Of a DNA stretch of 35,252 bases, positions 1 through 7,405 are shown in pieces; the first letter of the stretch is position 1; each line of letters starts with the position of its first letter. Source of the stretch: Fibrobacter succinogenes (GTDB lineage: Bacteria > Fibrobacterota > Fibrobacteria > Fibrobacterales > Fibrobacteraceae); contig CADBHQ010000031.1 in the NCBI GenBank assembly GCA_902794535.1, positions 1 through 35,252 on the forward strand, given 5' to 3'. A model generated the notes under the pieces. It was not told the DNA's origin. It searched no databases and saw only the letters and a list, made by a program, of their open reading frames with translations. Position numbers and translations under genes: made by a program.

Positions 1-729
1 CAGGCAGGTTCTGCTGGCGAAAGTGCTGCGCCGACGGTCGTGATTCCGCTGGATGTGCTCCAGAATAAGGCAATCAAGAATGCGATTACCGACACCAAGG
101 AACTCACGATGACCGAACAGTTCAAGGAATTCTTCAAGAAGGGCGGTATCGTGATGTACCCGCTCATGCTGGTGGCGATCTTTGCGTTGCTCCTTTGCTT
201 GGAACGCTTCTTGGTATTGACTTTCCGCGGACATTTGGGCCGCCGCTTCCTGAAGAAGTTGAATGCGCTTGTCAAGGAATCCCGTTACGAAGACGCTGCG
301 AACCTTTGCCTGAAAAAGGAAACGAGTCTTTCGCTGGTGCTGTTTGCGGTGCTGAACCGTGCCCGCGACAAGCGTGAAGACGCCGAGCGCTCGCTGCAAG
401 AAGCGATGCTCCGTGAACAGCCGAAATTGGAACGCCGCATGGGCCTGTTGGCTGCCATGGGTACGATTGCTCCGCTGCTTGGCTTGCTCGGTACGGTGAC
501 CGGTATCATTACGCTCTTTACCGTGATTACCGAAGTCGGCACCAACGATGCACGCGTTTTGGCTGGCGGTATTTCCGAAGCCTTGGTGACGACGGAAACA
601 GGCCTTGTGATTGCCATTCCGGTGATGATTTTACACGGCCTTTTGAGCGAAAAGATTGAAAAGGTTACGAGCGAAATGTATGTGCAGAGTACCTCGCTGT
701 TGAACAGAATTTTCGGGAAGGAAGCGTAA
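1..729 (+). CDS. TtpC-like MotA/TolQ/ExbB proton channel protein (5' partial)
   Basis: The frame is open to the left edge, so the N-terminus lies outside the window; 242 residues are visible. The visible part is a MotA/TolQ/ExbB domain with three predicted membrane segments: one after FKKGGIVMYP, a second at the conserved APLLGLLGTVTGI stretch and a third at ETGLVIAIPVMI. ExbB/TolQ proteins with ExbD form proton channels in the inner membrane that power TonB. The sequence before the first membrane segment continues past the edge. This fits the longer TtpC protein of TonB2 systems (an extra N-terminal periplasmic coiled-coil region plus a TolQ domain) better than a standard ExbB. The following order exbB-exbD-tonB-TPR is the order known for Vibrio/Shewanella TonB2 clusters. 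The TtpC assignment is inferred from that order; the TolQ domain is secure. Confidence 0.85.
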   Translation, partial: QAGSAGESAAPTVVIPLDVLQNKAIKNAITDTKELTMTEQFKEFFKKGGIVMYPLMLVAIFALLLCLERFLVLTFRGHLGRRFLKKLNALVKESRYEDAANLCLKKETSLSLVLFAVLNRARDKREDAERSLQEAMLREQPKLERRMGLLAAMGTIAPLLGLLGTVTGIITLFTVITEVGTNDARVLAGGISEALVTTETGLVIAIPVMILHGLLSEKIEKVTSEMYVQSTSLLNRIFGKEA

Positions 730-735
730 GCGGGC

Positions 736-1419
736 ATGTCTAACACCCATTACATATTCCTGGAGTCTCTGCAGAACACTTACCAGGCGGGCGGCGTGGT
801 CATGCTCCCGATCCTCTTGGCAGGCGTTATCGGATTCTACTTCCTGTTTTCGAGCTGGTTCCGCATCGGGAGTGACTTCTTCCGCGCCGACATTCACAGG
901 GTCATCAAGCGCATGCGTCTTGATTTGAACGGTGGTAACGAAGAATACGAAAAGAATGCTGAACCCCCGAGCGTCGAAAAGGCGTTGCGCAGGCTCCGCA
1001 AGCGTGGTGGACTTTTGGGCCGCGAACTGAGCGAAGCGATCAATGTGGCGCAGAACAATCCTGAAGGGTTCCGCGACTACATGCAAGTGCGCCTTGCCAA
1101 GACGGTGCGCTACATGGAGCAAGGAAACCACATTGTGTCTGTGATGGCCTCGGCCGCACCGCTCCTGGGTTTGCTTGGAACCGTGACGGGCATGGTCTCG
1201 ACCTTCGAAGTGATTACGCTTTACGGAAACCAGAACCCGGTGCTCATGGCTGATGGCATTTCCGAAGCGTTGATCTCGACGCAGAGTGGCTTGCTTGTGG
1301 CATTCCCGCTCACGCTCTTGAAACAGCGCTTGGATGAACGTGTTGAAATTTTGCGCCAGAAGATGGAACTCGGCGCGACTGTGATTGAAAACTATTTTGT
1401 GGAAAAGGCTGAAGGCTAG
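736..1419 (+). CDS. exbB: MotA/TolQ/ExbB proton channel family protein (ExbB2-like)
   Basis: A 227-residue protein of normal ExbB length with three predicted membrane segments: near residues 18-42 (GVVMLPILLAGVIGFYFLF), around SAAPLLGLLGTVTGMV, and around STQSGLLVAFPLTLL. The GLLGTVTGM and GISEAL signatures are typical of ExbB/TolQ. It begins six bases after the preceding stop and ends two bases before exbD, so it sits in the same operon. By family knowledge it forms the pentameric proton channel around an ExbD dimer. Having two TolQ-domain proteins in a row is characteristic of TonB2-type systems, where the first (TtpC) is an additional component. No strong Shine-Dalgarno is visible, which suggests translational coupling. 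Confidence 0.9.
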   Translation: MSNTHYIFLESLQNTYQAGGVVMLPILLAGVIGFYFLFSSWFRIGSDFFRADIHRVIKRMRLDLNGGNEEYEKNAEPPSVEKALRRLRKRGGLLGRELSEAINVAQNNPEGFRDYMQVRLAKTVRYMEQGNHIVSVMASAAPLLGLLGTVTGMVSTFEVITLYGNQNPVLMADGISEALISTQSGLLVAFPLTLLKQRLDERVEILRQKMELGATVIENYFVEKAEG

Positions 1420-1421
1420 TT

Positions 1422-1826
1422 ATGGAATTCAATTTGCCGAGAAGAAAGCAGAAAGATATGGGCATCGAAATGGGCCCGCTGATGGATATCGTGTTCATCT
1501 TGCTCATTTTCTTTGTGGTGACGTCTTCGTTTACGCGTGAAACGGGTGTGGATGTGACTAAGCCGCAGGCACAGTCTGCAAGCCAGCTCGAAAAAGAGAA
1601 CTTGCTGATTGCCATTACGCGCGAAGGTACGATTCACATGAACGAACGCCAGGTGGACTTGGCGAGTTTGCAGGATATCTTAAAGCAGTCGCTTGCAAAG
1701 GCTCCGGACCGTGAAGCGGTGGTGATTGCCGACAAGGGCGCTGAAACGGGCGTGTTGGTGCAGGTGATTGACATGTGCAACTTGGCCGGAGTGAAAAAGG
1801 TTTCGATTGCGGCTCAGGCGGACTGA
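1422..1826 (+). CDS. exbD: ExbD/TolR family biopolymer transport protein
   Basis: A 134-residue protein of typical ExbD size. It has a short cytoplasmic N-terminus rich in basic residues, one membrane segment (PLMDIVFILLIFFVV, about residues 19-33) and a periplasmic domain. Asp22 in that segment corresponds to the single protonatable aspartate essential in ExbD/TolR (Asp25 in E. coli ExbD). The periplasmic part contains the usual AVVIADKGAETG-like strand. It overlaps the next gene in a TGATG arrangement, so translation of exbD and tonB is probably coupled. It is expected to pair with the upstream ExbB to convert proton motive force into movement of the TonB homologue. Confidence 0.92.
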   Translation: MEFNLPRRKQKDMGIEMGPLMDIVFILLIFFVVTSSFTRETGVDVTKPQAQSASQLEKENLLIAITREGTIHMNERQVDLASLQDILKQSLAKAPDREAVVIADKGAETGVLVQVIDMCNLAGVKKVSIAAQAD

Positions 1827-2473
1827 TGTTAAGATTGTTGAAGAAATTATTTAAGCGTTTCACGATTTTAATCGCGGCGATTCTCGCGAGTATGCTTCTC
1901 GTGTTCTCGGTGACGATGGCGAACTTGTTCCTGACGGGCAAAGTATTTCACGAAAAGAAATACAACAAGACCGAAATCGCGATTAAGAAGGTTGACGAAG
2001 TCGAGAAAAAGGTTGAAAAGAAAAAGCCTGCACGCAAGCCGAATCGCATGAAGTCGAATTCTCGCTCGCCCAAGGCTGGCCCGCGTTTTGCAATGAACTT
2101 GGGTGCTGCTTCGGGTAACGGCGGTGCTGCTGTAAGCCGCGACTTGGTGGCCGATTTCCGCGGCGGTGCGCTCTCGACGGAAAAGGGCGATGTGGATAAG
2201 AAGCCTGAAAGTCGCAGCATGGCGAATTTTCAGGTGCCGCCCAAGATTCGTGATAACGAAATTGACGCGACGCTTCGCTTGAGCTTTTGCGTGGATGTAA
2301 GCGGCAAGGTTTACGATATCAAGGTCTTGGAAGAATCTCCTGCCGGTTCTGGCCTTGCGCAGGCGGGCCGCGAGGCTCTTGGCCGCATGACGTTTACTCC
2401 TGCCGAAAAAGCGGGCAAGCCTGTGGCCTTCTGTGGCATGGAACAACCGTTCGAAGTGAAGTTTAGGGACTGA
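1826..2473 (+). CDS. tonB: TonB-like energy transducer (TonB C-terminal domain)
   Basis: The start at 1826 overlaps the exbD stop (TGATG) and gives 215 residues; an in-frame start further upstream would lie inside exbD and is unlikely. One N-terminal membrane anchor (about residues 13-35) is followed by a Lys/Glu/Arg-rich linker (KKVEKKKPARKPNR) in place of the classic Pro-rich TonB linker. The C-terminal domain of about 80 residues contains RLSFCVDVSGKVYDIKVLEES and ends in FEVKF, as in TonB_C/AgmX-type domains. It would span the periplasm and drive outer-membrane receptors or other outer-membrane work. The short linker and the cluster order fit TonB2-type proteins. Two cysteines in the C-terminal domain could form a disulfide. 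Confidence 0.85.
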   Translation: MLRLLKKLFKRFTILIAAILASMLLVFSVTMANLFLTGKVFHEKKYNKTEIAIKKVDEVEKKVEKKKPARKPNRMKSNSRSPKAGPRFAMNLGAASGNGGAAVSRDLVADFRGGALSTEKGDVDKKPESRSMANFQVPPKIRDNEIDATLRLSFCVDVSGKVYDIKVLEESPAGSGLAQAGREALGRMTFTPAEKAGKPVAFCGMEQPFEVKFRD

Positions 2474-2503
2474 TTTAGACGAGAGAACGGACCTACGGTC
2501 CTA

Positions 2504-2648
2504 CAGACTAGAGACGAAAGAATTATAATGGCGTTTTGCGCAAAGAGTTTAAAAATGATGATGAAAGGAATGATAAGTAAGTACAATAGTTTGATGGGAG
2601 ATTCTTGTATTGCATCTCTCTCGTCTCTCGTCTTTCGTCTCTCGTCTG
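2504..2648. repeat. Imperfect inverted repeat of AGAGACGAAAG-type units
   Basis: The 19-base arm at 2504-2522 matches the reverse complement of 2630-2648 at 17 of 19 positions. A further small palindrome, GGACC-TAC-GGTCC, lies at 2489-2501, and extra TCTCGTCT units lie at 2615-2630. The repeat straddles the start of the TPR gene. It resembles a dispersed intergenic element, but copy number elsewhere in the genome cannot be judged from this window. Confidence 0.6.
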
Positions 2649-3609
2649 TTTTGCTTTTTCTTGCTGCATCCTCCTTCGCTGCGCAGTCTTCTTACGATTT
2701 GATGGAACGCGCGAATGCTCTTTACCGCGATGGAAAATTCAAGCAGGCCATTACGCTTTACCGCAAGGCAGAATCTCGCGGCGCCGACCCCGTCGCCACC
2801 AGTTTCAACATCGCGAATAGCTATTACCAGCTGGAAAACTTGCCCGAAGCTGCCGCCACTTACCGCAAGGCGATCGACTTCTCGAATGGTGCGTTTTCGC
2901 CCGCGCTCTTCAACATGGCGAGCGTGTATTTTAGACTCAAGCAGTATCCGGAATGCGTGGCGGCGTATCACCGCGCGTTGAAACTGGAACCGGAAAATGT
3001 TTCCGGTTGGCTTTACTTAGGCGAAGCCTACAGTAAAACCGGCGACGCGGTCGGCGCCTTGCGTGCCATCGAAAAAGCTTACCAATCTCGCTCAACGATT
3101 TTGAACGCGCTGTTACCGTGATTCGCGAAGGCTATGCCGCCCACCCCGAAGAAATCGATTTCTTGGTTTACCTAGGTGATGTTTACCGCCTGAACAAACA
3201 GTACGAAGAAAGTGCTGCCGCTTACCGCGAAGCGTTGGGTGTGCGCCCTGATGATCCGGCGACCATGTATAAACTCGCCGACGTTCTCGCCGAAGACAAC
3301 AAGCCCTTTGTCGCGATGGACGTGCTCAACAACCTCACGCAAATCAAGCCCGATTTTAGCGACGCCGCCATCTTCCTCGGAAACCTGGCTTATGACGCCA
3401 AGTTCCTCGACCGCGCCGAATCCGCTTACGAACTTGCCGCCAAACAAGGTAACGCCGAAGCCGTATTCGGCTTCAAGAATATGGCCTACGACGCCCACGC
3501 CCAAAAGCGTGACGATGAAGCTCTGCGCTTGCTGCGTGCCGCCCAGAGCTACTTCCCAGACGATGTCACCTTGCAGGCCGACATTCTAGAATTTGAGAAA
3601 GGACACTAA
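2528..3609 (+). pseudogene. TPR-repeat protein of the TonB2 cluster, interrupted by a one-base frameshift
   Basis: Two abutting open frames encode one tetratricopeptide protein. The first runs 2528-3121: a signal-peptide-like hydrophobic stretch, cleavage plausible after SSFA, then TPR units such as YRDGKFKQAITLYRKAESRG and PECVAAYHRALKLEPENVSG. The second continues the repeats in the -1 frame (FERAVTVIREGYAAHPEE and YEESAAAYREALGVRPDD) to 3609. Adding one base near 3086-3094 (for example TCC for TC before AACGAT) restores an uninterrupted repeat reading SRSNDFERAV. A periplasmic TPR protein is the normal last gene of TonB2 clusters and is reported to be needed for function there. The lesion may be real or a sequencing error. 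The start codon is uncertain; ATG codons at 2528, 2570 and 2594 are all in frame. Confidence 0.8.
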
Positions 3610-3645
3610 AAATTCTAATTCCATAAGGGCCGGGAGAAAGTTTGT

Positions 3646-3651
3646 TATATT
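3646..3651 (+). promoter_or_regulatory. -10 hexamer of the dGTPase-like gene
   Basis: TATATT lies 21 bases before the ATG at 3673, and a TGGAG ribosome site is at 3661-3665. The same hexamer recurs before other genes in the window. No good -35 is visible. Confidence 0.45.
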
Positions 3652-3672
3652 CTCCTTAACTGGAGTTGCCCT

Positions 3673-4848
3673 ATGGAATGGAATACAGCTGTAAAGAATC
3701 GCATTGAATCTCGCCTGAACGAAAAGGAAAGTTCGCTTGCGCCTTACGCATGCAAGTCTGCCCAAGCGATTCGTTTTCACGAGGCTCCTGCAGATCTCCG
3801 CCCGAACTTTTTCCACGATTCGGACAAGATTATCCATTCCTATTGTTATAGCCGCTACATTGACAAAACGCAAGTTTTTTACCTAGTCGAAAATGACCAC
3901 ATCACGCACCGTGTGCTTCACGTGCAGCTGGTGGCGAAAATCGCAAGAACCATCGGGCGATTATTGAACCTAAACGAAGATCTAATTGAGGCGATTTCAT
4001 TAGGGCACGATGTGGGCCACACGCCTTTTGGTCACGATGGCGAACGAATCATTTCGGCTTTTCTGCAAGAACAAGGCGCAGGCATTTTTGAACATAACGT
4101 TCAAAGTTTCAGACTTTTTCATGACCTCGAAGCCTACGGAAAGGGCCTAAACCTTACCGCTCAAGTGCTTGACGGAATTATCTGCCACAATGGTGAAATC
4201 CTGCAGAACAGCTACGGTTGCGACCGCAACAAGACTCCCGAAAAGTTGCTGACGGAATATCGCGAAAGCCTCAAGGGAACTTTTAAATCGAAAGACATGG
4301 TCCCGATGACGCTCGAAGGCTGCGTCATGCGCATTTCGGACGTGATTGCATACGTTGGCCGCGACATCGAAGACGCCATCATCTTGAAGTTGGTGGAACG
4401 CGAAAGCCTGCCCCGCGAAGTCACGGAAGTGCTGGGCAACAAAAACAGTGCCATCGTCGATTCGCTGATCAAGGATCTTGTCAATAACAGCATTGATAAG
4501 GAAACTCTCAGTTTCTCGCCGTCAGTTTTTGATGCGTTGAACCGCCTAAAAGATTGGAACTACAAGAACATCTACCTGAATCCGAAAAAGTCAACGCAAG
4601 ACGAAAAAATTAAGACGATGTTCCGAGTCGTTCTGACGGAATGCCTCGAAGAACTCGGCTCCGACAAAAAAGTCACCGGCATCAATCATTGGTTCAATTC
4701 CATGAGCGCCGAATATAAAGGGATGACCCCAAAGCCGCGCGTTGTCGCCGACTATGTCTCTGGCATGACCGATGACTACCTGATGAATGCCTACAAAGAA
4801 ATCGTAATCCCCAAGTCGTTCGGGATCAGCTTTGCTGAAAAAGTTTAG
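3673..4848 (+). CDS. dgt: HD-domain deoxyguanosinetriphosphate triphosphohydrolase-like protein
   Basis: A 391-residue protein. It carries the HD-superfamily metal site: His79 (THRVLH), His112-Asp113 in SLGHDVGHTPFGHDGE and Asp223 in MRISDVIAYVGRDIEDA. The GHTPFGHxGE and IxDxIAYxxxDIEDA signatures are those of the dGTPase/SAMHD1 family, which cleaves dNTPs into deoxynucleosides and triphosphate. A TGGAG Shine-Dalgarno lies seven bases before the ATG and a TATATT -10 element sits at 3646-3651, so the gene is monocistronic or starts a new unit. The length is shorter than E. coli Dgt (about 500 residues) and typical of the 'type 2' bacterial family. The usual role is dNTP-pool control; some dGTPases act against phages, and the neighbourhood makes that worth considering. 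Substrate is not provable from sequence. Confidence 0.85.
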   Translation: MEWNTAVKNRIESRLNEKESSLAPYACKSAQAIRFHEAPADLRPNFFHDSDKIIHSYCYSRYIDKTQVFYLVENDHITHRVLHVQLVAKIARTIGRLLNLNEDLIEAISLGHDVGHTPFGHDGERIISAFLQEQGAGIFEHNVQSFRLFHDLEAYGKGLNLTAQVLDGIICHNGEILQNSYGCDRNKTPEKLLTEYRESLKGTFKSKDMVPMTLEGCVMRISDVIAYVGRDIEDAIILKLVERESLPREVTEVLGNKNSAIVDSLIKDLVNNSIDKETLSFSPSVFDALNRLKDWNYKNIYLNPKKSTQDEKIKTMFRVVLTECLEELGSDKKVTGINHWFNSMSAEYKGMTPKPRVVADYVSGMTDDYLMNAYKEIVIPKSFGISFAEKV

Positions 4849-4855
4849 TTTTTTT

Positions 4856-4888
4856 TGTCATTTTATGACATTAAATTAAGTCTATATT
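4856..4888 (+). promoter_or_regulatory. Promoter with TGTCA/TGACA palindrome upstream of the zinc-ribbon gene
   Basis: TGTCA-TTTTA-TGACA (4856-4870) is followed after 12 bases by a TATATT -10 hexamer (4883-4888). The TGTC start lies exactly 27 bases before TATATT, the same spacing as upstream of recC and of the lipoprotein gene at 27929. An AGGAGG ribosome site follows at about 4906-4911. Confidence 0.5.
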
Positions 4889-4916
4889 TATAGGTGACTC
4901 TAGAAAGGAGGCGCCT

Positions 4917-5702
4917 ATGGCAACCATCAGAATTGACGATACCAAGCCGTTTCCCATTATCCCTAAGCAGCCGGATAATAGGCACGAATCGGCCCAGGAT
5001 TTTTTCAAGCGACAGGCGGCAGGCCTGAAACTGATTAGCGACGAAATGGAACAAGAAGCCTGGGAGCAAGAGGAATTGCGTAAGCTCCAGGAAAAGAGTT
5101 TTGAACGCAAGAAAAAGTTGCTGTTCGACAACCTGGACCTCATCATGCGTCGTCGGGACGAAATTCTTGCGACACCGCGCTACGCAAATATTGATGTTCA
5201 TTATGCTATCAAGGGTGGCGGACTCTACGTAGGCCCCCTGCTCACTTCAAGGGCGTTTAACATCGCAGGCTGTATTGTCAGAGTCAATCTCAGGCTCGCG
5301 ACACTCCTGCGCGTTTGGGAGACCGACCAGTTCCGCGTAGACTGCAAGTGCGGCTGCACTGCCCTTATCCGCAGTTTTACCGGTTCGCCGCTCTCGGGCA
5401 GTTCCCATGCGACTGCATTTTGCCCCGAATGCAAGCAAGAAACTCGTGTCGGCAACCGCAGCTTTGGCAATTATTACTGGTACTTGCAGAAAAATCTTTC
5501 CGAAGATGTCGAGGCCGTTGCGAGGAATTTTATTGCCAAATGGACTCTCGCCGAAACGGAATACGAAAAGAAGGTGGCCGAAGGGAAATACAAAGATCCC
5601 AAGCCAGGTGACGAATTCCATGGCGACGGCACGCCCTGCAATCTCGAAACGATGATCAACGAATTGCGACTGAAGGAATTCGAGGAATCCAGCACCAACT
5701 AA
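4917..5702 (+). CDS. Hypothetical protein with coiled-coil N-terminus and zinc-ribbon-like cysteines
   Basis: I do not recognise this 261-residue protein. After a short N-terminal tail it has a highly charged, probably coiled-coil helix (about residues 27-85, EMEQEAWEQEELRKLQEKSF). A globular part follows with cysteines at 143, 145 and 147 (CKCGC) and at 169 and 172 (CPEC), separated by about 20 residues, which suggests a zinc ribbon. The C-terminus is again charged and helical. There is no signal peptide or membrane segment, so it is likely cytoplasmic. A strong AGGAGG ribosome site precedes the ATG and a second one precedes the small gene 12 bases downstream, so the two are probably co-transcribed. 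The promoter carries a palindrome shared in form with recC. The function is unknown. Confidence 0.75.
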   Translation: MATIRIDDTKPFPIIPKQPDNRHESAQDFFKRQAAGLKLISDEMEQEAWEQEELRKLQEKSFERKKKLLFDNLDLIMRRRDEILATPRYANIDVHYAIKGGGLYVGPLLTSRAFNIAGCIVRVNLRLATLLRVWETDQFRVDCKCGCTALIRSFTGSPLSGSSHATAFCPECKQETRVGNRSFGNYYWYLQKNLSEDVEAVARNFIAKWTLAETEYEKKVAEGKYKDPKPGDEFHGDGTPCNLETMINELRLKEFEESSTN

Positions 5703-5714
5703 AAGGAGGAAACT

Positions 5715-5891
5715 ATGACACTCGAAGAAAAAGTAAAGGAACTTTATAACGAACTGAAACCCAAGTGCCAAGCCGAGGGCTTGAACCTGAATTGGGAAAT
5801 CCATAAGGCCTTAAGGCGATTCCGCAAGGAACATCCCGATTTAGATGACCAGTGGGCCAGAGAGGCTGAGGGAATAGGCCCAGAAGATTAA
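5715..5891 (+). CDS. Small hypothetical helical protein (58 residues)
   Basis: An ATG at 5715 with a near-ideal ribosome site (AAAAGGAGG, five bases upstream) opens a 58-codon frame ending in TAA at 5889-5891. The product starts MTLEEKVKELYNELK, contains NWEIHKALRRFRKEHPDLDD and ends GIGPED. It is highly charged and predicted to be almost wholly helical, with no membrane segment or signal peptide. It starts 12 bases after the zinc-ribbon gene stop, so it very probably belongs to the same transcript. I do not recognise a family. The strong ribosome site and clean spacing make it a believable gene. It could be a small partner of the upstream protein. Confidence 0.7.
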   Translation: MTLEEKVKELYNELKPKCQAEGLNLNWEIHKALRRFRKEHPDLDDQWAREAEGIGPED

Positions 5892-5937
5892 CAGCCCTCA
5901 ATATCCCAAAAGAAGTTGCTGTACGAACGAAAAAGTG

Positions 5938-6033
5938 CAAAATATGCAAAAATAATTCCTATTTTCGTCGATTTTTGCTAAAATTATATATATTAGGAAT
6001 GAAAAACGACAAAATATGCAAAAATAATTCCTA
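5938..6033 (+). repeat. Two exact 24-bp direct repeats flanking the AAA ATPase promoter
   Basis: The 24 bases at 5938-5961 recur exactly at 6010-6033 (period 72). Each contains ATATGCAAAAATAATTCC. Between them lies a TATATT -10 hexamer (5989-5994) and a TAGGAAT (5994-6000) that is the inverse of the ATTCCTA ending each repeat. The arrangement looks like operator sites on either side of the transcription start. Confidence 0.7.
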
Positions 6034-6046
6034 AAAAGAAGGCGAA

Positions 6047-7345
6047 ATGTACAAAAGACAGACCTATCTGGACAAATTGGTCCATTCCATCGGGAATGGC
6101 TTTATCAAGGTGGTTACCGGAATTCGACGTTCCGGCAAGTCCTTTCTGCTGAACACCCTTTTTTACGATTATCTGAAATATAATGTGACGGATGACGAAC
6201 ATATAATCCGATTCGCATTCGATTCTGCCGATGACCTTGAACGAATCGGCGAAAATCCGATTGAACTGCAGTTGAAGAAAAAACCGGTAGATCCGACAAA
6301 GTTTATGGACTATCTGAAAACGCGCACCAAGGAAGGTGAACGGTATTTCTTGCTGTTGGACGAAATTCAGGAACTGGGAGCGTTTGAGTCGGTCTTGAAT
6401 TCGTATCTTCGGAAACCGGAATTTGAAATTTTTGTGACGGGAAGTAATGCGAAGTTCTTGTCGAAGGATTTGATTACGGAATTTGCGGGGAGAAGTGACC
6501 AGATTCATTTATTGCCGCTTTCTTTTAGTGAGTTCATGGAAAATTTTTCTGGGGACAAGTACCAGGGCTTTGCTGAGTATCTGCTTTACGGTGGTTTGCC
6601 GCTCGTGGCGCAGGAGCGCGATGTCGAAAAGAAACGCCGAGTTCTGTCGAGTCTTTTTGACGAAGTCTATATTCGCGATGTTGTCAAGCGGAATAAAATT
6701 AGAAACGAAAATGATTTAAGGGACTTGATTGATGTCTTGTCTTCATCGGTGGGTTCGCTGTCGAGTGCCGAAAAAATAACGAACACTTTCCATAGTGAAA
6801 AGAGATCTAAGATAACCCGCAATACCGTAGCGAAATTTATCGATTATCTGGAAGATGCTTTCCTGATAAGTTCGGCTTCGCGCTATGACATCAAGGGCAA
6901 ACGATATATCGGAGCTCCGAAGAAGTTCTACTTTGCGGATTTGGGTCTGCGGAATGCGCGACTCAATTTTAGGCAGTTCGAAGAAACGCACTTGATGGAG
7001 AACGCCATATACAATGAACTGCTATATCGCGGTTTTAACGTGGATGTCGGCGTGGTGGAACTTGCGCAAAAGAACGAGAGCGGTTCTGTTTCCCGCAAGA
7101 ATCTTGAAATAGATTTTGTCTGTAATCTAGGGTCGGAGCGTTACTACATTCAGTCGGCATTTTCAATGCCCGACAACGAAAAGAGGGCCCAGGAAATTAG
7201 GCCCTTCAAGACGGTTCGGGATTCGTTCAAGAAAATTGTCATCACAAAGGATTTTGTGCCGGCTTTCTATGACGAAAATGGAATTTTAACCATGAACGTC
7301 ATTGATTTCTTGATGGAGCCGAATAGTTTGATTTCTTTGGGGTGA
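6047..7345 (+). CDS. AAA-family ATPase with C-terminal DUF4143 domain
   Basis: A 432-residue protein. The N-terminal AAA_14-type ATPase has Walker A GIRRSGKS (residues 25-32) and Walker B FLLLDEIQEL (Asp105-Glu106), followed by the sensor region VTGSNAKFLSKDLITEFAGR. That Gly-Ser-Asn and GR pattern is typical of the family. The C-terminal half is DUF4143, with the APKKFYFADLGLRN motif and a PD-(D/E)XK-like LEIDFVCNL...YYIQ segment. Members are abundant in anaerobes and Fibrobacter, often in variable regions, and their cellular role is not established. The gene is monocistronic, with its own promoter between two 24-bp direct repeats and a hairpin terminator at 7361-7393. The ATG follows an AGAAGG ribosome site. 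Family assignment is confident; no function is proposed. Confidence 0.9.
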   Translation: MYKRQTYLDKLVHSIGNGFIKVVTGIRRSGKSFLLNTLFYDYLKYNVTDDEHIIRFAFDSADDLERIGENPIELQLKKKPVDPTKFMDYLKTRTKEGERYFLLLDEIQELGAFESVLNSYLRKPEFEIFVTGSNAKFLSKDLITEFAGRSDQIHLLPLSFSEFMENFSGDKYQGFAEYLLYGGLPLVAQERDVEKKRRVLSSLFDEVYIRDVVKRNKIRNENDLRDLIDVLSSSVGSLSSAEKITNTFHSEKRSKITRNTVAKFIDYLEDAFLISSASRYDIKGKRYIGAPKKFYFADLGLRNARLNFRQFEETHLMENAIYNELLYRGFNVDVGVVELAQKNESGSVSRKNLEIDFVCNLGSERYYIQSAFSMPDNEKRAQEIRPFKTVRDSFKKIVITKDFVPAFYDENGILTMNVIDFLMEPNSLISLG

Positions 7346-7360
7346 CATAACCAAAAGGAG

Positions 7361-7393
7361 CATAAGTTCCGAAATGGAACTTGTGTATTTTTT
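7361..7393 (+). terminator. Rho-independent terminator after the AAA ATPase gene
   Basis: AAGTTCC-GAAAT-GGAACTT (7364-7382) is a perfect seven-base stem with a five-base loop, followed a few bases later by six T (7388-7393). The hairpin would also form on the minus strand just after the DUF2075 gene, but without a clean T run there. Confidence 0.65.
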
Positions 7394-7405
7394 GCATAGG
7401 TTGAT

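Noticed and set aside
3086..3121. Programmed ribosomal frameshift in the TPR gene
   Set aside because: No X_XXY_YYZ slippery heptamer or downstream stimulatory hairpin was seen at the junction. A simple one-base lesion explains it.
3673..4848. Part of the defence island as an anti-phage dGTPase
   Set aside because: It has its own promoter, lies about 9 kb from the first gene of the candidate operon, and the family is also a common housekeeping enzyme. Kept only as a possibility.
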